11,892 nt of DNA, taken from an uncultured Beijerinckiaceae bacterium. Its GTDB lineage: Bacteria > Pseudomonadota > Alphaproteobacteria > Rhizobiales > Beijerinckiaceae. Under the pieces are notes generated by a model. That model was given only the letters and a program-made list of their open reading frames with translations. It did not search any database and was not told where the DNA came from. The stretch spans positions 1 to 11,892 of the forward strand of contig CALMGA010000130.1 of assembly GCA_937863205.1 (NCBI GenBank), in the 5' to 3' direction. The position numbers and the translations under genes were made by a program. This document shows positions 6,345 through 11,892 of the stretch, piece after piece (the first letter of the stretch is position 1; every line of letters starts with the position of its first letter).

Positions 6345-6376
6345 GAGCATCGGACCCGTTTTAGGGTCCGATGCTC
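6345..6376. repeat. Perfect 13-bp hairpin adjoining palindromic element B
   Basis: GAGCATCGGACCC (6345-6357) pairs without mismatch with GGGTCCGATGCTC (6364-6376) across the loop GTTTTA. The arm repeats GAGCATCGGACC from the start of element B (6278-6289), so the two hairpins form one composite unit of about 100 nt, like the two-palindrome mosaic elements described in rhizobia. There is no T-run on either side, which argues against an ordinary intrinsic terminator, although a strong stem may still slow transcription. Confidence 0.7.
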
Positions 6377-6560
6377 CAGGGGCGGAAACGCGGACCAATG
6401 GTGCTTGGCTGCGATCCGCCTTTCACGCTTTGCGCGGGGGAAGTCGGCAACAGCATGGTGGTGCCCGTCCATGCAGCCGCGCCGGGCGCCAACCGGCTGC
6501 GTCCGTCCGCCAGCCGGGCCGTCACTGCCGATCTTGACTCGTGCGGGCAATCCGGACAAA

Positions 6561-6578
6561 GCAACGTTATACCGTTAC
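6561..6578. promoter_or_regulatory. Candidate Zur operator of znuACB
   Basis: GCAACGTTATACCGTTAC, ending 14 nt before the znuA start. The central 14 bases AACGTTATACCGTT are palindromic at 12 of 14 positions. It shares CAAyGTTATA with the sites at 9087-9104 and 9604-9621. The alphaproteobacterial Zur box, as known, centres on GTTATAnnATAAC-like palindromes, so the match in type and in gene context is good. The right half is diverged. Confidence 0.65.
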
Positions 6579-6592
6579 CAAAGGCGAGGCTC

Positions 6593-7477
6593 ATGCGATC
6601 TCGTTGCGCCGTCCTTCCGCTCACCGCAATCGCAGCCGTGCTGGCCTGTGCCTCCCCGACGCTGGCCGGGACAGCCATTCACATCGTCGCCGCCGAGAAC
6701 TTCTACGGCGACCTCGCCAAGCAGATCGGCGGCAGCCACGTCGAAGTCACCAGCATCCTGGCAAATCCCGACGAGGATCCGCACCTGTTCGAAACCAGTC
6801 CCTCCACCGCCAAGGCGCTGTCGGGGGCCGAGATCGTCATCTACAACGGCGCCGATTACGACCCCTGGATGAATAAGCTCCTTTCGGCCACCAAAAGAAC
6901 TGATCGCAGGACGATCATCGCGGCCGACCTCGTCGGTGCCAAGAGCGGCGACAATCCGCACCTTTGGTACAATCCCGGGACCCTGCCGGCCGTGGCGTCG
7001 GCACTCGCGGCCGACCTTGAAAAGGCCGATCCCGCCGATGCGGCCGACTTCAAGGCCAATCTCGCAACCTTCAGCAAGTCCTTCGCGCCGATCATGGCGG
7101 AGGTCGAGGCGATCAAGGCCAAGTACGCGGGCACGCCGGTCACCGCCACGGAGCCGGTGTTCGGCTACATGGCGCAAGCGCTCGGCTTCACCATGCTGAA
7201 CGACGAGTTTCAAGTCGCCGTCATGAACAATGCGGAGCCCAGCGCCGCGCAGACCGCCGCCTTCGAGGACAGCCTCAGGTCCGGCAAGGCGAGGATCCTG
7301 TTCTACAACAGCCAGGTCACCGACAAGACGACCGAGCGCCTGCGGGCCATCGCCGGGGAGAAGGGCGTCGCCGTGGTCGGCGTGACGGAAACCGAACCCA
7401 AGGACCTCACGGTCCAGTCCTGGATTTCGGGACAGCTCAAGCAGGTGCAGGCCGCGCTCTCCGGAAAGGCGATGTGA
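6593..7477 (+). CDS. znuA: Zinc/metal ABC transporter substrate-binding protein (ZnuA family)
   Basis: Encodes 294 residues. It is a periplasmic cluster A-I metal-binding protein that delivers the ion to the ZnuB/ZnuC importer. A signal peptide is present (hydrophobic 8-19, TLAG near 23-26). Candidate metal ligands are His64 in DEDPHLFE, His123 in NPHLWYNP and Glu187 in TATEPVFGY, with a fourth acidic residue (Glu266 or Glu268) in VVGVTETEP. There is no His/Asp-rich loop, and Glu replaces the third His of classical ZnuA, so metal choice is inferred from context rather than ligands. The ATG at 6593 begins the signal peptide; AAGGCGAGG lies just upstream. The stop overlaps the znuC start by 4 nt. 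It is probably repressed by Zur at 6561-6578. Confidence 0.88.
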   Translation: MRSRCAVLPLTAIAAVLACASPTLAGTAIHIVAAENFYGDLAKQIGGSHVEVTSILANPDEDPHLFETSPSTAKALSGAEIVIYNGADYDPWMNKLLSATKRTDRRTIIAADLVGAKSGDNPHLWYNPGTLPAVASALAADLEKADPADAADFKANLATFSKSFAPIMAEVEAIKAKYAGTPVTATEPVFGYMAQALGFTMLNDEFQVAVMNNAEPSAAQTAAFEDSLRSGKARILFYNSQVTDKTTERLRAIAGEKGVAVVGVTETEPKDLTVQSWISGQLKQVQAALSGKAM

Positions 7478-8271
7478 GCGCAGTCGTCTTCGCCGACGTC
7501 GAACTCGCCCTCGGCAAGCGCCGCATCCTGTCGGGCGCGACCTTCTCCATCCCCGACGGCGCTTTCGTGGGCGTGCTCGGACCCAACGGTGCCGGCAAGA
7601 CCACCGTGCTGCGCGCGATGCTCGGCCTCGTTCCGCCGGTTCGCGGCCGCCTCAGCGTGCTCGGCGGTCCGCCCCGGCGCGGCAACGCCGCCATCGGCTA
7701 CATGCCGCAGTTCCGGCGCGGGTCGGCGCAACTCAACCTCACGGGTCACGATCTCGTCCTCGGCGCGCTGGGCGGTCGCGGTTGGGGTTGGCCTTTTCCC
7801 TCGCGGGAGGAGCGAGCCCTTGCCCGGGACGCGCTGGACGAAGTCGGCGCGACGCACCTCGCGCGACGCCCGGTCTGCGAGCTTTCGGGCGGCGAACGCC
7901 AGCGCGTCCTGTTCGCCCAGGCCCTTCTCGGCGATCCGCGCCTTCTCCTGCTCGACGAACCTCTGGTCAGCCTCGACCCCGGCCACCAGCGGGCGATCGT
8001 CGAAGCCGTCCGGCGCGTGGCCCGCAAGCGCGGCAGCACCGTCCTGTTCTGCGCTCACGAGATCAACCCGCTGCTCGATGCCGTCGACCTCGTGCTTTAT
8101 CTCGGCAACGGCGAGGCTGCGCTTGGCCGTGTCGAGGAGGTCATCAACGCCGACGTCCTGTCGCGCCTGTACCGCACGCCCATCGAGGTGGTGAAGATCG
8201 CCGGCCGGATCTTCATCCTGTCGCGGCAGGGCGAACTCGAAACCTACCCCCATCATCTTGAGGATGCGTAG
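7474..8271 (+). CDS. znuC: Zinc ABC transporter ATP-binding protein
   Basis: Encodes 265 residues; the cytoplasmic ATPase that powers ZnuB. All nucleotide-binding motifs are present: Walker A GPNGAGKT (36-43), Q-loop Gln79 in YMPQF, signature LSGGERQR (137-144), Walker B LLLLDEP (157-163), D-loop SLD (166-168) and the switch His195 in FCAHE. The start is GTG at 7474-7476, overlapping the znuA stop by 4 nt (GTGA), with GGAAAGG a few bases upstream inside znuA, so translation is coupled. The C-terminal tail (about 215-265, with YPHHLEDA at the end) is typical of metal-type ABC ATPases. The znuB start follows the stop after 2 nt. Confidence 0.94.
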   Translation: MSAVVFADVELALGKRRILSGATFSIPDGAFVGVLGPNGAGKTTVLRAMLGLVPPVRGRLSVLGGPPRRGNAAIGYMPQFRRGSAQLNLTGHDLVLGALGGRGWGWPFPSREERALARDALDEVGATHLARRPVCELSGGERQRVLFAQALLGDPRLLLLDEPLVSLDPGHQRAIVEAVRRVARKRGSTVLFCAHEINPLLDAVDLVLYLGNGEAALGRVEEVINADVLSRLYRTPIEVVKIAGRIFILSRQGELETYPHHLEDA

Positions 8272-8273
8272 GC

Positions 8274-9059
8274 GTGTTCGCCTATGAGTTCATGCGCAAC
8301 GCCTTCGCGGCCTGCACGCTGGTCGGCATCGTCGCCGGGGCGATCGGATACTTCCTGGTGATCCGGGGCGAAACCTTCGCCGGCCATGCCCTTTCCCACG
8401 TCGGCTTTCCCGGCGCGACCGGCGCCGTGCTGATCGGCCAGTCGCCCTTCGTCGGTCTCACCGTGGCGGCGATCGCCGGCGGTCTCGGCATCGCCCTGCT
8501 CGGCGAGCGGGCCCACCGCGACGTGGCGATCGGCATCGTGCTGTCGTTCTCGCTCGGGCTGGGACTGTTGTTCCTCCATTTCTACACAGCCTATGCCTCG
8601 CTCGCCACCAACCTGCTGTTCGGCAACGTGCTCGGCATCTCGCGCGACACGGTCGAACTGCTGGCCGGTCTCGGCGTCGTCTGCCTCGTCGGGCTCGCGG
8701 CCATCGCGCGACCGCTGGTGTTCGCCAGCCTGCAGCCCGAACTCGCTGCGGCCAAGGGTGTGTCGACGAGCCTGATGTCGTGCCTGTTCATGGTTCTGTT
8801 CGCCATTTCAACGGCGGAAACGATCCAGATCGTCGGCATCCTCCTCAACTTCGCGCTGCTCATCTCGCCGGCCGCCACCGCGATCCTGTTGACGAGAACG
8901 ATCGCCTCCGGCCTCCTCGTATCGGTGGTGCTCGCCGTGAGCTACGCCTGGGCCGGCCTGGCCCTGGCCTTTTACACCGATTGGCCGACCAGCTTCTGGA
9001 TCACGGCGGTCGGCACGGGCTGCTATCTCCTGGCGCAGATCGGTTCGAGGTTTCGCTGA
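8274..9059 (+). CDS. znuB: Zinc ABC transporter permease (ABC-3 family)
   Basis: Encodes 261 residues. It is an integral inner-membrane permease with about eight hydrophobic segments, for example near 13-30, 49-75, 83-100, 127-146, 164-183, 186-204 and 210-232. The N-terminal FMRNAFAACTLVGIVAGAIG and the HALSHVGFPGATGAVL stretch are typical of the ABC-3 (ZnuB/MntB/TroC) family. The start is GTG at 8274, 2 nt after the znuC stop, with TTGAGGA about 9 nt upstream; there is no competing start nearby except ATG at 8292. It belongs to the znuA-znuC-znuB operon. The zur gene follows after 53 nt. Confidence 0.92.
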   Translation: MFAYEFMRNAFAACTLVGIVAGAIGYFLVIRGETFAGHALSHVGFPGATGAVLIGQSPFVGLTVAAIAGGLGIALLGERAHRDVAIGIVLSFSLGLGLLFLHFYTAYASLATNLLFGNVLGISRDTVELLAGLGVVCLVGLAAIARPLVFASLQPELAAAKGVSTSLMSCLFMVLFAISTAETIQIVGILLNFALLISPAATAILLTRTIASGLLVSVVLAVSYAWAGLALAFYTDWPTSFWITAVGTGCYLLAQIGSRFR

Positions 9060-9063
9060 CGGC

Positions 9064-9104
9064 TTGCCGTTTTCCGCCCGTGAGCTACAATGTTATAACA
9101 TAGG
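9064..9104 (+). promoter_or_regulatory. zur promoter with overlapping Zur operator
   Basis: TTGCCG (9064-9069), a 16-nt spacer and TACAAT (9086-9091) make a plausible sigma-70-type promoter. A perfect 12-bp palindrome ATGTTATAACAT (9090-9101) overlaps the -10 element; the aligned 18-nt site is 9087-9104. Transcription would start near 9098, leaving a leader of about 15 nt that still includes AGGTGG (9102-9107) as ribosome-binding site 5 nt before the ATG. Zur bound here would block RNA polymerase, so zur is probably autoregulated in addition to any read-through from znuB. Confidence 0.7.
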
Positions 9105-9112
9105 TGGCGCCC

Positions 9113-9553
9113 ATGGCTCGTCAGTCCACGGATCACCTCAGCGTGCTCGCGGTGCTTCGCCAAGCCGATCGCGCCATGACCGCCTATGAAATCCTCGGCG
9201 TCGTCCGGGCTTGCGGGATCAGGGCGGCGACGCCCGTCTACAGGGCCCTTGATCGCCTGATCGGCGAAGGTCTGGTGCGCCGTGTCGAAACGCTCGGGGC
9301 CTATATCGCCTGCAAGAATGGGGACGAGGTCGAGCGTCCCGTCTTCACCATCTGCGACGGCTGCGGGCGCGTCGAGGAATTCAGCGAGCACGAACTGCTG
9401 CGCCGACTGGCCGGGCGAGCCTTGCGGGCAGGCTTCGAGCTTCGCGAGGCGACGATCGAGCTCCATGGCCGGTGCCGCAGGTGCAGCGGATCGGATCTGC
9501 CTCCCGCACCGCGAAGCCATCGGAGCGGTGCCCGATCTGTAGCGCAAATGTGA
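9113..9553 (+). CDS. zur: Zinc uptake regulator, Fur family
   Basis: Encodes 146 residues. Zur is a dimeric repressor of zinc-uptake genes that binds DNA when zinc-loaded. The winged helix covers about 5-60, with AATPVYRALDRLIGEGLVRR (38-57) as the recognition region. The structural zinc site is intact: Cys81-x2-Cys84 and Cys121-x2-Cys124. At the sensory site only Cys67 (E. coli Cys88) and Glu89 (Glu111) are kept; the E. coli His77 position is Arg56, and no His stands in for His96 (nearest residue Glu74). The ATG at 9113 is preferred over GTG at 9104 because AGGTGG lies just before it and the GTG sits inside that site. Neighbours and operators identify it as Zur rather than Fur or Mur. Confidence 0.87.
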   Translation: MARQSTDHLSVLAVLRQADRAMTAYEILGVVRACGIRAATPVYRALDRLIGEGLVRRVETLGAYIACKNGDEVERPVFTICDGCGRVEEFSEHELLRRLAGRALRAGFELREATIELHGRCRRCSGSDLPPAPRSHRSGARSVAQM

Positions 9554-9603
9554 CAGCCTCCGCTTCGGCAGCGATGGGGTGTTGATCCAGGGAGAGCAGT
9601 TGA

Positions 9604-9621
9604 GCAATGTTATAATGTTGC
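9604..9621. promoter_or_regulatory. Candidate Zur operator and -10 element of the receptor gene
   Basis: GCAATGTTATAATGTTGC is palindromic at 14 of 18 positions, with perfect GCAA/TTGC ends, and contains a consensus TATAAT (9611-9616). It shares CAATGTTATA with the zur site. No good -35 lies 16-18 nt upstream; TTGATC (9582-9587) is 23 nt away. Transcription would start near 9623, only about 10-20 nt before the two candidate ATG codons. Confidence 0.65.
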
Positions 9622-9632
9622 TTTCGTCCGAG

Positions 9633-11892
9633 ATGCTGTCCATGAACGTCGTTGCCAGCCGAACCCTGACCGGCGTCGCCGCCGTGCTCGCCTGCCTCGG
9701 GCTGCGGCCGGCCGACGCCCAGACCACGCTTCCGTCCGTCACGATCACGACGCCAAAGTCCAAGGCCAAGCCGGTTGCAGCCAAGCCGGTTGCAGCCAAG
9801 CCGGTTGCAGCCAAGCCGGTGCGTCGCGCCGCCGTGCCGGCGCCGCCGTCCGCCTCGACGGCGCCCCGCCTCGGCCCCCGGCCCGAGACGCAGCTCGCCA
9901 AGTCGGCCGCAACCTCCGCAGCTCCTGCTTCTGCGGCGCCGGGGATCGCGACCCCGGCCGGCGCAACCGGGGCGGAGGACGGGACGGGTCCGGCCGGCGC
10001 CGACGGTGGTCCGGTCGGCCCGGCGCTCGCTGCGGCAAAGGCCGGGGAAGCGCGGGCGGAGCAGTCCCGCGAGCGCATCTTCACGCAGGGCGGCGCCAGC
10101 GTCACCACGGTCGGCAAGGCGCAGGTCGACAACCTGCCCGAAGGCAACCAGACCCCGTTCGACAGGCTGGTGCTGCAACTTCCCGGCGTGTCGCAGGACT
10201 CCTCGGCGAGCGGCGATTTCCACATCCGCAACGAGCACGCCAACGTGCAGTACCGCATCAACGGCATTCTGCTGCCCGACGGCGTGTCCGGCTTCTCCCA
10301 GGTGCTCGACTCCTCCTTCATCCGCTCGATCTCGCTCATCGACGGCGCCCTGCCGGCGGAGTACGGCCTGCACACCGCCGGACTGCTCGACATCACCACC
10401 CGCAACGGCGCCGACGCGCCGGGAACGGTCGTCACCGGCTACGGCGGCAGCCGCGACACCATCATTCCCACGATCGAAACCTCGGGCGTCGCGGGAGCGT
10501 GGGACTACTTCTTCACGGGACGGTTCGTCAGCAACGCCATCGGCATCGAAAGCGCGACGTCGACCCTTGATCCGATCCACGACCGCAGCCGGCAGGGCCG
10601 CTACTTCGGCTATGCCTCGACGCCGCTGGGCGACTCCAGCCGCTTCGTGTTCATGTCCGGCGCCACGGTCTCGCACTATCAGATCCCCAACACGGTGGGC
10701 GCCGCACCGGCCTTCACCGCCTTCGGCGTCGCGAACTTCGACTCGACGCAGCTCAACGAGACCCAGAACGAGCACTCGATCTTCAACATCCTCGCCGTGC
10801 AGACCACGCTCGGGCCGCTCGACAGCCAGACGTCCTACTTCCAGCGCTATTCCACGCTGCACTTCATCCCCGACCAGGTCGGCGACCTCGTCTTCAACGG
10901 CGTCGCCTCCGACGTCTTCCGCACAAGCCTCGTCAACGGCATCCAGAACGACAACGCCTACCGCATCGACGAGCGCCAAACCATTCGCTTCGGCTCGACG
11001 TTCCAGGTCGAGCGGGCGCAGGCGATCAACACGTCCACGGTCGAGCCGCTCGACGGTGACGGCAACCCGGTCGACGCGCCCTTCGGCCTGTTCGACGCGG
11101 AGCGGCGAACAGGTCTCGTCGGCAGCATCTACGTGTCCGACGAGGTCAAGCTGACGCGCCAGATCACCGTGCAGGCCGGGCTGCGCTTCGACGCCATGCA
11201 GGAATACGTCACCGCCAACCAGCTCAGCCCGCGCCTGTCGGTCGTTTACACGCCAACAACCGGCACGGTGATCCACGCCGGTTACGCCCGCTACTTCACT
11301 CCGCCCGAGCTGGCCCTGTCGGCGCCGACGCCGCTCGTTCCCTTCGGCAACACCACCGCCGCGCCGGAAGTGAACCAGAACGATCCCGTGCGGCCCGAGC
11401 GCTCGCACTTCTTCGATGTCGGCATCACCCAGCAGGTCACGGCCAAGCTCGCCGTCGGGCTCGACGGCTACTACAAGATCGCCAAGAACCTGCTCGACGA
11501 CGGGCAGTTCGGGCAGGCGCTGGTGCTGACCGCCTTCAACTACGATCACGCCTTCAACGACGGCATCGAGTTCAAGGCGACCTACCGCGACGGCGGCTTC
11601 TCGGCCTACGGCAACCTCGCCGTCGCCGAGCAGAAGGCCAAGGAGGTGATCTCCAACCAGTTCCTCTTCGGCGCCGACGAACTCGCCTACATCGCCAACA
11701 ACTACGTCTTCACCGACCACGCCCAGCTCATCACCGCCTCGGTGGGCGCGGCCTACCGCTACGCCCCGACCAAGACGACGCTGACCACGGACGTGATCTA
11801 CGGCAACGGCCTGCGCGACGGCTTCGCCAACACCGGCCGGGTGCCGGACTACGCCTCCTGGAACCTCGGCCTGCTGCAGGATTTCCAGCTGT
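9633..11892 (+). CDS. TonB-dependent outer-membrane receptor (probable zinc uptake), 3' end missing
   Basis: 753 complete codons are visible with no stop; the gene runs off the window. TonB-dependent receptors import metal chelates across the outer membrane using TonB/ExbBD energy. A signal peptide ends near ADA-Q (27-30). LPSVTITTP (33-41) resembles a TonB box. Residues about 41-145 are an Ala/Pro-rich linker with KPVAA repeats. The plug follows (about 148-258), with DRLVLQLPGVS, GDFHIRNEHANVQYRINGI and EYGLHTAGLLDITTRNG, and then barrel strands with alternating aromatic residues to the edge. Start: ATG at 9633, or ATG at 9642, which has a weak GAGA 8 nt upstream. A Zur-box-like site at 9604-9621 and the adjacent znu-zur genes suggest zinc import, as for ZnuD. 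The substrate itself is inferred. Confidence 0.88.
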   Translation, partial: MLSMNVVASRTLTGVAAVLACLGLRPADAQTTLPSVTITTPKSKAKPVAAKPVAAKPVAAKPVRRAAVPAPPSASTAPRLGPRPETQLAKSAATSAAPASAAPGIATPAGATGAEDGTGPAGADGGPVGPALAAAKAGEARAEQSRERIFTQGGASVTTVGKAQVDNLPEGNQTPFDRLVLQLPGVSQDSSASGDFHIRNEHANVQYRINGILLPDGVSGFSQVLDSSFIRSISLIDGALPAEYGLHTAGLLDITTRNGADAPGTVVTGYGGSRDTIIPTIETSGVAGAWDYFFTGRFVSNAIGIESATSTLDPIHDRSRQGRYFGYASTPLGDSSRFVFMSGATVSHYQIPNTVGAAPAFTAFGVANFDSTQLNETQNEHSIFNILAVQTTLGPLDSQTSYFQRYSTLHFIPDQVGDLVFNGVASDVFRTSLVNGIQNDNAYRIDERQTIRFGSTFQVERAQAINTSTVEPLDGDGNPVDAPFGLFDAERRTGLVGSIYVSDEVKLTRQITVQAGLRFDAMQEYVTANQLSPRLSVVYTPTTGTVIHAGYARYFTPPELALSAPTPLVPFGNTTAAPEVNQNDPVRPERSHFFDVGITQQVTAKLAVGLDGYYKIAKNLLDDGQFGQALVLTAFNYDHAFNDGIEFKATYRDGGFSAYGNLAVAEQKAKEVISNQFLFGADELAYIANNYVFTDHAQLITASVGAAYRYAPTKTTLTTDVIYGNGLRDGFANTGRVPDYASWNLGLLQDFQL
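9766..9820 (+). repeat. 15-bp tandem repeat, 3.7 exact copies, coding KPVAA units
   Basis: CCAAGCCGGTTGCAG occurs at 9766-9780, 9781-9795 and 9796-9810, with a partial copy CCAAGCCGGT at 9811-9820. Copies are identical at the DNA level, including the codons, which points to recent duplication or slippage rather than old selection for protein sequence. In frame it gives KPVAA-KPVAA-KPVAA-KPV (residues 46-63 of the receptor). Because the unit is 15 bp, copy changes keep the frame. Confidence 0.95.

Larger units (their letters stand above)
6197..6592. other. 396-nt gene-free gap between the Sco gene and znuA
   Basis: No convincing gene lies here. The frame of znuA stays open back to 6371, but the upstream residues look non-coding and the znuA signal peptide starts at 6593. 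The gap holds the palindromic element at 6280-6325, a perfect hairpin at 6345-6376 and a candidate Zur operator at 6561-6578. TTGACT at 6534-6539 looks like a -35 hexamer but has no good -10 at the right distance. About 180 nt (6377-6560) have no assigned function. Confidence 0.6.

Noticed and set aside
6345..6376. Perfect hairpin as an intrinsic terminator
   Set aside because: No T-run follows on either strand, and it is about 150 nt from the Sco stop; a repeat element explains it better.
6371..6592. In-frame extension of znuA to 6371
   Set aside because: The added 74 residues would precede the signal peptide and include the Zur-like operator; the ATG at 6593 begins a normal signal peptide.
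9582..9616. TTGATC and TATAAT as a complete -35/-10 pair for the receptor gene
   Set aside because: The spacer would be 23 nt, too long for a standard promoter; only the -10 is kept.
9766..9820. Tandem repeat as a CRISPR array
   Set aside because: The 15-bp units are directly adjacent with no spacers and lie in frame inside a receptor gene.
9381..11720. 779-codon minus-strand open frame opposite zur and the receptor
   Set aside because: The plus strand carries a receptor frame with plug and barrel features throughout; the antisense product is Gly/Arg/Val-rich with no domain.

Overview
This GC-rich, gene-dense window looks like the chromosome of an alphaproteobacterium, most likely a member of the Hyphomicrobiales (Rhizobiales). 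The evidence is the C-terminal tail of an Omp25/Omp31-type barrel protein at the left edge, the style of the ferrochelatase and Zur proteins, and intergenic palindromes whose core resembles the repetitive elements scattered through rhizobial genomes. The genus cannot be named from sequence alone.

Layout. (1) 1-83: the end of an outer-membrane barrel gene, followed by a hairpin terminator. (2) 204-1350: an FMN-dependent azoreductase (minus) divergent from an HxlR-family regulator (plus), which resembles a thiol/quinone-sensing regulator and target pair. (3) 1355-4327: a minus-strand pair, hemH then ggt, separated by 9 nt. (4) 4328-4812: a 485-nt gap with a rhizobial-type palindromic element. 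(5) 4813-6196: periplasmic copper delivery, a secreted PCu(A)C chaperone and a membrane-anchored Sco protein, both of which normally serve cytochrome oxidase CuA assembly. (6) 6197-6592: a gap with a second copy of the palindromic element in the opposite orientation, a perfect hairpin, and a candidate Zur operator. (7) 6593-9553: a compact zinc-uptake operon, znuA-znuC-znuB, followed by its regulator zur. (8) 9633 to the right edge: a TonB-dependent outer-membrane receptor, cut off by the window.

The right half reads as one zinc-acquisition regulon. Three related palindromes of the form gCAAyGTTATAa lie just upstream of znuA, zur and the receptor gene. The zur copy overlaps a good -10 element and the receptor copy contains a perfect TATAAT, so all three units could be shut off by zinc-loaded Zur. 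The receptor would bring zinc, or a zinc chelate, across the outer membrane; ZnuA would bind it in the periplasm; ZnuB/ZnuC would import it.

The points most worth a second look are: this Zur lacks both histidines expected at the sensory zinc site; ZnuA has no His-rich loop and carries Glu where zinc-type proteins usually have His; the receptor has a roughly 105-residue Ala/Pro-rich linker built partly from an exact 15-bp tandem repeat; and two intergenic palindromes share a core but have different, self-complementary arms.
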